A DNA stretch of 64,000 bases, from the NCBI GenBank assembly GCA_963837715.1, contig CAWIOF010000004.1, positions 1,054,001 to 1,118,000 on the forward strand, written 5' to 3'. How positions within the stretch are numbered: the stretch's first letter is position 1; the number at the start of each line of letters is the position of its first letter. Under the pieces are notes generated by a model that ran no database searches, had not been told where the DNA came from, and worked only from the letters and a program-made list of their open reading frames with translations. Of this stretch, positions 9,338 through 16,676 are shown in pieces. The DNA is from JANYLB01 sp963837715. Lineage in GTDB: Bacteria; Actinomycetota; Acidimicrobiia; IMCC26256; JANYLB01. A program made the translations under genes and the position numbers.

Positions 9338-10398
9338 GTCACCCTCGCGGTGACCGTCCGGGCCGCCACGCTCTGCATGGTGCTCTCGCCGAAGCTCGGG
9401 AGGGCGACGGCGTGCAGGCTGCCGAGCCCGCCGCACACGACCGGCACGATCTGCGCCGGGTGCGCGGTCAGGAAGACCCGGTCGCGGTTTCCCACGCGGC
9501 CCTTGGCCACGAGGATGTCGCGGTTGGCCTCGGGCCAGAGGTCGAGTGGTTGCCAGGCGTGTTCGTGGAGGTACGCCTGGAGGTCGGTCATGTCCGGGAA
9601 GGCGGCCCCGAAGCGCTCGGCCCACATCGGGTTCACCGCGAGCACCACCTCACCGTTGTCGGCGTTCCCGAGGTACATGTTGGCGAGGGGGTAGGCCATG
9701 CTCTTGGCGAGGAGGAAGAGGAGGTCCCGGGGATCGTCGTTGTGGATGTCGGCGAGCGGGAACGTCCCCTTCCCGCCGTGGACGGTCACGACATCGGCCC
9801 CGACGCCGAAACCCCGACGGTGCGCGAGCGACGGCCACGGCGACCGCTCCTCCCACTCACCGAAGCACATGCCGAACCGCGCCGGTTGCCCGAATACGGT
9901 GCGCGACGTCTCGCCCGCGCGCTGGCCCCCGATGTTGCGCAGGCACAGGGCCACGGCCCGGCCGATCGTCATCGAGCCCCGACCAGCGGCCCCGCCCATG
10001 CACCCGGCCCGGTAGTCGATGCCCAGGTCGTCGCGCGAGGGTCCGTTCACGATGAGCATCGGGAAGACGCTCGACGTGGTGGTCGTCAGCCCGAACGCGT
10101 TCCACTCGGGCACGAGGATCGCTTCCACGGCCGCGAGCACCAGGGGGAAGGCCTCCGGCTGCACGCCGGCCATCGCCGCGTTCGCCGCGACGAGCTCGAC
10201 GGTGGCCACGCCGTACTGCGGTGGGAGCACACCCACGACCTGATCTGCCGGATCGGGCGTGTGCGCGAGCAACGCCTCGATTGCGGCGTCGGTCGGTGGG
10301 AGCACCGGCGCACCGTCTCCCCACTGCTCGACGAGCGACAACTCGTACAGCGCCCGCGCGTCGGCCGGGACCTCGACCTGCTCGCCGGTGAGGGTCAC
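9334..10398 (-). CDS. Unrecognised 354-aa partner of the CGSC protein
   Basis: I cannot assign a named family. The protein is soluble-looking and has cysteines in short conserved-looking contexts: RAGCMGGAAGRG (about residue 138), VALCLRNIGG, GMCFGEW and VVCGGLGSLHAVA. Other notable stretches are TTTTSSVFPMLIVNGPS and a histidine in VTVHGGKGTF. The GTG start overlaps the TGA of the CGSC gene (GTGA) and its stop overlaps the ATG of the NifU-like gene, so all three are produced in step. This suggests a large subunit of a cysteine- or cluster-dependent oxidoreductase with the CGSC protein as the small one, but that is inference. Confidence 0.6.
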   Translation of the reverse strand: MTLTGEQVEVPADARALYELSLVEQWGDGAPVLPPTDAAIEALLAHTPDPADQVVGVLPPQYGVATVELVAANAAMAGVQPEAFPLVLAAVEAILVPEWNAFGLTTTTSSVFPMLIVNGPSRDDLGIDYRAGCMGGAAGRGSMTIGRAVALCLRNIGGQRAGETSRTVFGQPARFGMCFGEWEERSPWPSLAHRRGFGVGADVVTVHGGKGTFPLADIHNDDPRDLLFLLAKSMAYPLANMYLGNADNGEVVLAVNPMWAERFGAAFPDMTDLQAYLHEHAWQPLDLWPEANRDILVAKGRVGNRDRVFLTAHPAQIVPVVCGGLGSLHAVALPSFGESTMQSVAARTVTARVT

Positions 10399-10958
10399 GG
10401 GCCGACCGCTGTCGATGTCGCGACTCCCAGGAGGGTGAGCGCCTGCGGGTAGTACGCGGCCGAGATCTCGAGGAGCTCCGCGTCGGGGCGGGCTTCCAGG
10501 GGATAGGGGAGTACGAGCACCGACAGGTCGCCGTGACCGAGGTGCTTCGCCATGTTGCGACCGTGGGTCGCGAACTCCTCGGTGACGACCGCGACGACCG
10601 GCCGGTTCCGCTGTTCGATCGCCACCGCGTCGGCGATCGCGAATGAGGTGCACGAACCGCAGGTCCCGAGTCCGACGATCGCGAAGTCGACCGCGTCGCC
10701 GAGCACGCCGATGTGGCTGCGGTCGGCGGCCCCGGTGTCGCCCACCTGGCCGTGGGTCTCCACAGTCGTCACGGAGGCGACGCCGTCGGCGCGGAGCCGT
10801 TGACCCCAGTCGGACGCGAGCAGCCGCCACGAGCGCCACGCGGCGTCGGTGCGGATGCCTGCCCGCAGATCGGTCAGTGGTCGGTCGAGGCGGAAGCTGG
10901 GGGCCGCCACCTCCACGACGGGTGGGGCGGTGGGGCGACGGATCATCACGGTGCTCAT
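10395..10958 (-). CDS. CGSC-motif protein, cysteine form of the UGSC (seleno)protein family
   Basis: 187-residue protein. GLGTCGSCTSFAI at about residues 96-108 carries Cys100-Gly-Ser-Cys103, the position of the Sec-Gly-Ser-Cys motif that names the UGSC selenoprotein family; the codons here are TGC and TGC, so it is the all-cysteine form. The flanking sequence (AIADAVAIEQRNRPVVAVVTEEF) also fits that family. Such a motif is expected to do thiol redox chemistry, but the substrate is not known to me. First gene of a four-gene coupled operon; ATG 10958 is probably leaderless, with a palindrome over its -10 box. Confidence 0.72.
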   Translation of the reverse strand: MSTVMIRRPTAPPVVEVAAPSFRLDRPLTDLRAGIRTDAAWRSWRLLASDWGQRLRADGVASVTTVETHGQVGDTGAADRSHIGVLGDAVDFAIVGLGTCGSCTSFAIADAVAIEQRNRPVVAVVTEEFATHGRNMAKHLGHGDLSVLVLPYPLEARPDAELLEISAAYYPQALTLLGVATSTAVGP

Positions 10959-10964
10959 GTCCCC

Positions 10965-10993
10965 ACCATAGAGATCTATGCGCCCGCATACAA
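10965..10993 (-). promoter_or_regulatory. Promoter of the CGSC operon (leaderless)
   Basis: On the minus strand: TTGTAT (10993-10988), exactly 17 bases, TATGGT (10970-10965), six bases, then the ATG at 10958. The -10 fits TAnnnT, and the start codon would be the first transcribed base. This is a direct sequence observation; activity is inferred. Confidence 0.62.
10967..10980. promoter_or_regulatory. Perfect palindrome, candidate MarR operator
   Basis: CATAGA-GA-TCTATG: two perfect 6-base inverted arms with a 2-base spacer. It covers most of the -10 box of the CGSC operon promoter, where a bound repressor would block transcription. The operon's own MarR gene (8571-9062) is the natural candidate to bind it. 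It may also affect the divergent gene beginning at 11059. Confidence 0.55.
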
Positions 10994-11058
10994 CCCGCCC
11001 TGCGGCGTTCCGGGGCAGGGCTGGGAATGGCGAGCCGGGGTCGGGGGTTTGCGGGAGC

Positions 11059-12222
11059 GTGACCACTCCCGTCCCCCTCCCGGAACCGACCTCGGCGCTG
11101 CGGACGCGACCCGATGCGGCAGAGGCGCAGGCCACGGCGGAGGGCGTCGCGTCGGCCGTTGCTCCGCCAGGTGGTCTCACTGCGGTGCAGCGCATGCTCG
11201 TGGAGGCGCTCTTCCCCGCGATGACCGACCACGAGGTCGACGTCGACGCGTTCCGGCCCGTGACCGCCGATGAGTTCGCCCACACCCTCGCCCGCCGTGA
11301 TCTGCAGTTCCGCACCCGCGGCGTCCAGATCATGCTCTTGTGCGCGCTCGTGCTCCGACCGCTCCCCGAGACCGTCGTGGAGCGGATCGCGGAGTTCGCC
11401 CGGGCGCTTTCGGTCGACGACGGGATGATCGAGGTCGCGCGACGCTTCGCGAGCGGCTCCCTCGGCCTGGCCGGGATCGACTTCGAGCGCAACGGGTACA
11501 CCGCCGAATGGAGCGCCGGGAAAGCCGCCGCGCTCCACACGTCGACCGAGCTCGCCGGGGCATGGGAGCTCGCGGTCGCCGACCCCGAGCTCGCGGCCCG
11601 CTGGGCCGCGCTCGCGGACCTTCCCGACGGGACACTGGGCAAGGGGGTCTGGCACCTCTACCGATCCCGGGGCTTCACGTTCCCGGGCCTCCCCGGTTCA
11701 GCACCGCCCCTCCTCGCGCAGCACGACTGGGTGCACGTGCTCGCCGACTACGGGACGACGGTCGAGTCGGAGATCGAGGTGTTCGCCTTCATCGCCCGCG
11801 CCAACGACGACATGCGCGCCTTCTCGCTGCTGGCGATGGTGGTCTCGCTCTTCGAGACCGGATACCTCCGCTCGGGCGCGGGCCTCTTCGAAGCGGATCT
11901 CGGACACCTCTCGGCCAGTCGCGACGTACCGGTTCGGCTCGCCGACGCGATGTACCGCGGCGCGTGCTGCTCCGACGTGGAGGCCGGCAGCGACAGCGTC
12001 GACTTCCTGCGGGTCGACTGGTTCGAGCTCGCGGCGCTGCCCGTCGAGGTGGTGCGGGAGCGCTTCCACGTGTGTCCGGCATCACCGGCGGCTCGCGATG
12101 CGGGATCGGTCGGACCGTGGGAGTCGGGCGGCATCAGCCCGTTCCAACGCGCGGCCGGGGCCGCCCTTGCCGAACGCGAGGGCCGCCCGTACGAGACGTA
12201 CGCGCCGGCGATCGAGGCCTGA
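11059..12222 (+). CDS. TerB-like/COQ4-like fusion protein
   Basis: 387-residue protein. Residues about 35-150 are helical and resemble a TerB-like domain (QRMLVEALFPAM; LALR-type LPETVVERIAEFARALSVDD). The C-terminal half has HDWVHVLADYGTTVESE (His222, Asp223, His226, Glu238), which exactly fits the HDxxHx11E metal motif of COQ4, the ubiquinone-biosynthesis C1-decarboxylase/hydroxylase factor. Actinobacteria normally use menaquinone, so a different substrate is likely. The GTG at 11059 has a poorly spaced GGGAG; the same frame opens with an ATG at 10978 inside the palindrome, giving an alternative start. Divergent from the CGSC operon. Confidence 0.62.
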   Translation: MTTPVPLPEPTSALRTRPDAAEAQATAEGVASAVAPPGGLTAVQRMLVEALFPAMTDHEVDVDAFRPVTADEFAHTLARRDLQFRTRGVQIMLLCALVLRPLPETVVERIAEFARALSVDDGMIEVARRFASGSLGLAGIDFERNGYTAEWSAGKAAALHTSTELAGAWELAVADPELAARWAALADLPDGTLGKGVWHLYRSRGFTFPGLPGSAPPLLAQHDWVHVLADYGTTVESEIEVFAFIARANDDMRAFSLLAMVVSLFETGYLRSGAGLFEADLGHLSASRDVPVRLADAMYRGACCSDVEAGSDSVDFLRVDWFELAALPVEVVRERFHVCPASPAARDAGSVGPWESGGISPFQRAAGAALAEREGRPYETYAPAIEA

Positions 12223-12226
12223 GCCG

Positions 12227-12976
12227 TCAGAGCCGGCCCGCGGCGATGATGCGCTTGAGGAACTCGGCGGTCCGGGGGTTCTTCGGTGCGCTGAACATCT
12301 GCTCCGGTGGTCCCATCTCGGCGATGACGCCGGCATCGAGGAAGCAGACCCGATCGGCGACCTCACGGGCGAAGGACATCTCGTGGGTGGCAAGCATCAT
12401 CGTCATCCCCTCGCCGGCGAGCTCGCGCACCAGTTCGAGCACACTCGCCACCAGCTCCGGATCGAGCGCGCTCGTGATCTCGTCGAGCAGCATGAGCTTC
12501 GGCCGCATCGCGAGCGCCCGCACGATCGCGACCCGCTGCTGCTGACCACCCGAGAGTCGGTCGGGGTACTCGTCGCGCTTCTCCCAGAGCCCGATCCGTT
12601 CGAGGAGGACCTGCGCCCGTTCCGCGGCCTCCGCTTTCGGGAGTCCGAGCACCTTGCGCGGAGCCAGCATCACGTTCTTCGACACCGTCATGTGCGGGAA
12701 CAGGTTGAAGCTCTGGAACACGATGCCGACCTCGCGCCGGAGGAAGTTCAGCTCCGCTTCGTACTGCGAGACGGTCATCCCGTCGACGCGGATCGTGCCG
12801 TCGTCGAGGGGGAGGAGGCCGTTGATGCACCGCAGCAGGGTGCTCTTCCCCGAACCGGATGCGCCGATGAGGCACACCACCTCGTGTTCCGCGATGTCGA
12901 GGTCGATGCCCTTGAGCACCTCGTGATCGCCGAACCGCTTCACGGCCGCACGGATCTCGAGGAGGGGGCCGGTCAT
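12227..12976 (-). CDS. Polar amino acid ABC transporter, ATP-binding protein (GlnQ-like)
   Basis: 249-residue ABC ATPase. Walker A GASGSGKST (about residues 37-45), Q-loop FQSFNLFPHMTV, signature LSGGQQQRVAIVRA, Walker B LMLLDEITSALDPE and the switch His in ATHEMSFAREVAD are all intact and of the GlnQ/HisP type. It would power uptake through the permease encoded two bases upstream, with the lipoprotein at 13968-14816 as substrate receptor. ATG 12976 is chosen because the frame upstream is not family-like. Confidence 0.93.
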   Translation of the reverse strand: MTGPLLEIRAAVKRFGDHEVLKGIDLDIAEHEVVCLIGASGSGKSTLLRCINGLLPLDDGTIRVDGMTVSQYEAELNFLRREVGIVFQSFNLFPHMTVSKNVMLAPRKVLGLPKAEAAERAQVLLERIGLWEKRDEYPDRLSGGQQQRVAIVRALAMRPKLMLLDEITSALDPELVASVLELVRELAGEGMTMMLATHEMSFAREVADRVCFLDAGVIAEMGPPEQMFSAPKNPRTAEFLKRIIAAGRL

Positions 12977-12977
12977 C

Positions 12978-13958
12978 TCAGGCCCCGGCCTGCATGCGGT
13001 CGCGATCACGCCGGACGAGCCACTCGGTCAGCCGGGTCATCGGGATGGTGATCAGGAGGTAGAGGCACGCGAGCACGATGAACGGCGCGTAGGAGAAGTT
13101 CGCGTTGGCGAAGATGCGCGCCCGGCCGTAGCCCTCGAGGATGCCGATCGTGGTGATGAGCGCGGCGTCCTTCTGGAGACCGATGAAGTCGTTGAGCAGG
13201 GGAGGGATCACGCGGCGAACGGCCTGCGGAACCACGACGCTCCCCATCGTCTGACCCCAGGAGAGGCCCAACGATCTCGACGCCGCGGTCTGGCTCCAGT
13301 GCACGCTCTCGATCCCGGCGCGGTACACCTCGGCCACGTAGGCGCCGTAGACCAGCGCGAGCGCGAGCACGCCGTAGGTGAACAGCGAATCCGTCTCGAA
13401 CGGCAGCGTCGGGAGGTTCACGCCCGCGATCGGGAGCCCGAAGCCGACGAGCGCGATCGTGACGATCGCGGGCACTCCACGGAACACGTCGATGTACACC
13501 GCGGCAAACCAGCGCAGCGGTGTCGACGCCGTGCCCGGCATGATGCGGAACAGCGCCACCACCATCCCCCAGACGAGCACCACGACTTCCGCGTAGATGA
13601 ACAGCCGGACGTCGATGAGGAAACCTTCGAAGACGGTGTCGAAGCTCCCGGTGATGTCGGGCCACTGGAAGAAGACGAGCCGCAGGGTCTTGAGGCTCTC
13701 CCATCGCGTCGCGATGAACAGCAGGAACAGGACGACGATCCCGATCGCAACGCCGATCTGACCGAGCCGCTGCGCCCGCCGAGCTCGATCGAGACCCGAG
13801 ATGGTTCCACGCGACGCGACGATGCGGCGCTCGGCGCGGCGGCCGAGCACGATCGCGACTCCCGAGAAGAGCGCGATCGGTACACAGAACCCCGCGATGG
13901 CAAAACCGAAGGCCGGCCCGACGAGCGGGTCACGTCGGGCCGGTGCTTCGGTCTGCAA
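12978..13958 (-). CDS. Polar amino acid ABC transporter, permease
   Basis: 326-residue integral membrane subunit of the HisM/GlnP type. An N-terminal extension with two hydrophobic helices (FGFAIAGFCVPIALF and IGVAIGIVVLFLLFI) precedes the usual permease core. The core includes VDVFRG-like YIDVFRGVPAIV and the EAA loop EVYRAGIESVHWSQTAASRSLGLS, which contacts the ATPase. Because the extension makes it longer than a typical GlnP (about 220-250), it may function as a homodimer. Stop and start of the next gene are separated by one base. Confidence 0.9.
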   Translation of the reverse strand: MQTEAPARRDPLVGPAFGFAIAGFCVPIALFSGVAIVLGRRAERRIVASRGTISGLDRARRAQRLGQIGVAIGIVVLFLLFIATRWESLKTLRLVFFQWPDITGSFDTVFEGFLIDVRLFIYAEVVVLVWGMVVALFRIMPGTASTPLRWFAAVYIDVFRGVPAIVTIALVGFGLPIAGVNLPTLPFETDSLFTYGVLALALVYGAYVAEVYRAGIESVHWSQTAASRSLGLSWGQTMGSVVVPQAVRRVIPPLLNDFIGLQKDAALITTIGILEGYGRARIFANANFSYAPFIVLACLYLLITIPMTRLTEWLVRRDRDRMQAGA

Positions 13959-13967
13959 TCGAATCGC

Positions 13968-14816
13968 CTACGGCAGCGGGATCACCGGGATGGTGGTCGG
14001 GTCCTGCCCGAAGGTCGGAACGAGCTGGGTCTTGGCGAGCTCGGCGATCGTGCCGTCGGCGATCATCTCCTGCAGCACCTTGTCGAACTTCTTCTGCAGC
14101 TTGGATCCCTTCGGGAAGACCGCGCCGTACTGCTCACCGGTCTTGAACTGGCCGATGACCTTGAAGGTCTGGCCGCCGTCCTGACCGGCCTGGGCCAGCA
14201 GGATCGTCGTGTCGATCATGGCGGCGCCGATCTGCTTCGCCTGGAGCGCCGCGAACATCTGCGACGTCTCGGGGTACTGGCGCGGCTCCTTCGTCGGCTG
14301 CAGATCCTCCATTACGGCTTCAGCGGTGGTACCGGTCTGGATGCCCCACTGGACTTCCTTCGCCTCGGCGTCGGTCGTGATCGGGGTGGTGTCGCCGGCC
14401 AGCACCATCACGCCCTGGTCGCCGTCGAAGTAGGGCTCCGAGAACGAAACCGCGTCCTTGCGCTCGTCGGTGATCGTGACCTGCGACAAGGCGACGTCGA
14501 ATCCCTTCGCCTGTCCGGCCACGAGCGAGTCGAACGACACGTTGACGACCTTCACGCCCTTGGTGAGCCCGAGACGCTTCGCGGCCTCGACCGCCATCTC
14601 GTACTCGAACCCGCCGGTCACGTCGCTGGGTGAGTCGCCATCCCAGAACCCTGGAGCCGGGAGGTTGGTGCCGACGGTGAGCGTGTTGCCGTTGACGTAT
14701 TCGTAGGCGCTGGAGTCCGAGCCCGAGCTGGTGTCGCTGGAGTCGTCGCTGCTGCACGCAACGAGGAGTCCCGCGGCAAGGATTCCGATGGTGAGGAACG
14801 TGAACAGTCTTCGCAA
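13968..14816 (-). CDS. Amino acid ABC transporter substrate-binding lipoprotein
   Basis: 282-residue SBP_bac_3 family binding protein. Signal peptide RRLFTFLTIGILAAGLLVACSS with lipobox LVAC, then a Ser/Asp-rich linker. Family hallmarks: FWDGDSPSDVTGGFEYEMA, the SLVAGQAKGFDVALSQVTIT segment, and QTGTTAEA. It binds a polar amino acid or similar small solute outside the membrane for the adjacent permease. I start it at TTG 14816 because GGGGGAT lies just upstream; the frame is open further 5' but lacks a signal-peptide-like start. Confidence 0.9.
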   Translation of the reverse strand: MRRLFTFLTIGILAAGLLVACSSDDSSDTSSGSDSSAYEYVNGNTLTVGTNLPAPGFWDGDSPSDVTGGFEYEMAVEAAKRLGLTKGVKVVNVSFDSLVAGQAKGFDVALSQVTITDERKDAVSFSEPYFDGDQGVMVLAGDTTPITTDAEAKEVQWGIQTGTTAEAVMEDLQPTKEPRQYPETSQMFAALQAKQIGAAMIDTTILLAQAGQDGGQTFKVIGQFKTGEQYGAVFPKGSKLQKKFDKVLQEMIADGTIAELAKTQLVPTFGQDPTTIPVIPLP

Positions 14817-14865
14817 GATGATCCCCCGTGGATGGTGGTGAGTCCGACCCGAAATTCCAGCCGTG

Positions 14866-14871
14866 ACCCTA
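14866..14871 (-). promoter_or_regulatory. Candidate -10 box (TAGGGT) for the amino acid ABC operon
   Basis: TAGGGT on the minus strand about 50 bases before the TTG start of the binding protein, within the 118-base gap that separates it from the upstream MarR gene. The -35 is not convincing. This is the only AT-rich promoter-like element seen there. Confidence 0.3.
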
Positions 14872-14934
14872 GGTCGCCGAAGCGTCGGCGTCTCGTTCCG
14901 CCCCGGACCGTTCACAGGCCCGTCACGCGTCCGG

Positions 14935-15369
14935 TCACGGAGCGCGCGACGGGCCGCGCGCCTCGGCGGCGCGGTTGGCGACGAGTCCGGCCTGGAAGCG
15001 GGCGAGCAGGTCGGCCAGATGGGTCCGATCCGCCTCGGGCCAGTCGGTGAGCGCGGCGTCGAAGTCGTCGACGACGGCCTGGTCGACCCGTTCGAGGAGG
15101 CGGCGACCCTTGGCCGTGGTGGTGAGCCACGCCACCCGGCCGTCGGCCGGATCCGTGCTGCGCCCCACGAGGCCGAGGGTCTCGAGCGGGCGGAGCTGGC
15201 GGCTCATCGTGGAGAGGTCGACCCGCACCCGCCGGGCCAGTTCCGACACCGCGAGCGGCCCGTGGCGCTCGACTGCCCGCAGCGCGGTGAGCCCGGCGCC
15301 CGTGATCGGCACGCCGGCGGCCCGCACGACCCGTTCCTTCTGTCGGGTGCTGTTCGCCGCCGAGGCCAC
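14935..15369 (-). CDS. MarR family transcriptional regulator
   Basis: Winged-helix MarR protein, 144 residues from GTG 15369. The recognition region is RRVRVDLSTMSRQLRPLETL (about residues 48-67) and the wing is DPADGRVAWLTTTAKGR. Sequence that looks like the natural first helix (DALRTILEFTEF) continues upstream in frame without a start codon; an ATG at about 15396 would serve if one base were in error. Divergent from the amidohydrolase at 15454, and a near-palindrome lies between the two. It probably controls that gene and itself. Confidence 0.82.
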   Translation of the reverse strand: MASAANSTRQKERVVRAAGVPITGAGLTALRAVERHGPLAVSELARRVRVDLSTMSRQLRPLETLGLVGRSTDPADGRVAWLTTTAKGRRLLERVDQAVVDDFDAALTDWPEADRTHLADLLARFQAGLVANRAAEARGPSRAP

Positions 15370-15435
15370 GAACTCGGTGAACTCGAGGATCGTCCGGAGG
15401 GCATCGGAGTCGTATGCGGGGGTCTTCCGAGAAGG

Positions 15436-15454
15436 TTGTATGTGTGCAAGTATA
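15436..15454. promoter_or_regulatory. Near-palindrome TTGTA-TGTG-TGCAA with adjoining -10 TATACT
   Basis: TTGTATGTGTGCAA (15436-15449) has 5-base inverted arms with one mismatch around a 4-base spacer. On the minus strand TATACT (15454-15449) abuts it and is a near-consensus -10 for the MarR gene, so the palindrome would cover that transcription start. It also lies directly before the ATG of the amidohydrolase. This is the expected place for a MarR operator. Confidence 0.45.
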
Positions 15455-16665
15455 TGGGCATGCGCACCGACGAGCACTACACGATCATCTCCGCCGACTG
15501 TCACGCCGGCGGGAGCCACGAGATGTACCGGGAGTACCTCGAGGAGAAGTACGTCGCCGACTTCGACGCGTGGCGGGAGAAGTACAAGAACCCGTTCCGT
15601 GATCTCCAGGACGGCGGCCGCATCCGGAACTGGGACGACGATCGCCGCATCGGCGACCTCGAGACCGACGGGATCGTCGCCGAGGTCGTGTTCCCGAACA
15701 CGGTGCCCCCGTTCTTCCCGAGCTTCATCCTCTTCGCTCGGCCGCCGACACCCGACGAGTACGAGCACCGCCTCGCGGGGATCCGCGCCCACAACCGCTG
15801 GATGGCCGACTTCTGCGCGCGCCACCCGGAACGGCGTGCCGGCATCGGTCAGATCTTCCTGAACGACGTCGACGACGCGATCGAAGACGTGAAGTGGATC
15901 AAGGAGCACGGCCTGCGCGGTGGCGTGCTCATCTCGTCGATCCCGCCCGACGTCGACTACGTGAAGCCGTTGTACGACCCGGTGTACGAGCCGCTCTGGC
16001 AGGTCTGCGAAGACCTCGAGGTACCGGTGAACAGCCACGGCGGCACGGGGCTGCCCAACTACGGCAAGTACCCGGCCGCGGCGTTGCTGTTCATCACCGA
16101 GGTGCAGTTCTACTCGCAGCGCCCGTTCGTGCAGCTCCTGTTCTCGGGTGTCTTCGACCGTCACCCCGACCTGAAGTTCGTGATGACGGAGATGGGTGGC
16201 GCGTGGATGCCGCCGATGCTCAAGCAGTTCGACGCGCTGCTCGAGCAGATCCGCACGACCGGTCGCACCGGCGAGATGCGGTACTCCGAGGAGCACATCC
16301 TCCCGAAGTCGGCGAGCGAGTACTACCGCCAGAACTGCTGGATGGGGATCAGCCAGCCGGGCCGGGGCGAAGCCGCGGCCGTCGACGAGATCGGGATCGA
16401 CCGGTTCATGTGGGGGAGCGACTACCCGCACGACGAAGGCACCGGTCCCTACACGCGCGAACACCTGCGCCAGCTGTTCCACGACACCGACCCGGACCAG
16501 CTCCAGCGGATGCTCGCCGGCAACGCGGCCGAGCTCTACGGCTTCGACCTCGACGCGCTCGCGCCCTACGCCGAGAAGGTCGGCCCGACTGTGGGCGAGA
16601 TCGCGACGCCGCTCGACGCACTGCCCGAGAACCCGAACGAAGCCCTCTTGCGCGCCGCGAGCTGA
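15454..16665 (+). CDS. Amidohydrolase (Amidohydro_2 family)
   Basis: 403-residue TIM-barrel metal hydrolase/decarboxylase. Motifs: SADCHAGG (N-terminal metal site), AHNRWMADFCARHPERR, VPVNSHGGTG (barrel His), TEMGGAWMP and WGSDYPHDEG (catalytic Asp). It belongs to the same group as the protein at 5873, with the shared AHNR and SDYPH signatures. Two ATG codons (15454 and 15460) are possible; neither has a Shine-Dalgarno sequence, and the leader would be only a few bases long. Divergent MarR control is likely. It is followed 11 bases later by an MFS exporter that may handle the same compound. Confidence 0.87.
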   Translation: MGMRTDEHYTIISADCHAGGSHEMYREYLEEKYVADFDAWREKYKNPFRDLQDGGRIRNWDDDRRIGDLETDGIVAEVVFPNTVPPFFPSFILFARPPTPDEYEHRLAGIRAHNRWMADFCARHPERRAGIGQIFLNDVDDAIEDVKWIKEHGLRGGVLISSIPPDVDYVKPLYDPVYEPLWQVCEDLEVPVNSHGGTGLPNYGKYPAAALLFITEVQFYSQRPFVQLLFSGVFDRHPDLKFVMTEMGGAWMPPMLKQFDALLEQIRTTGRTGEMRYSEEHILPKSASEYYRQNCWMGISQPGRGEAAAVDEIGIDRFMWGSDYPHDEGTGPYTREHLRQLFHDTDPDQLQRMLAGNAAELYGFDLDALAPYAEKVGPTVGEIATPLDALPENPNEALLRAAS

Positions 16666-16676
16666 CCGGTACGGCG

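Noticed and set aside
10650..10661. Selenocysteine in the UGSC-like motif
   Set aside because: The codons are TGC-GGT-TCG-TGC, so both are cysteine; there is no TGA to recode.
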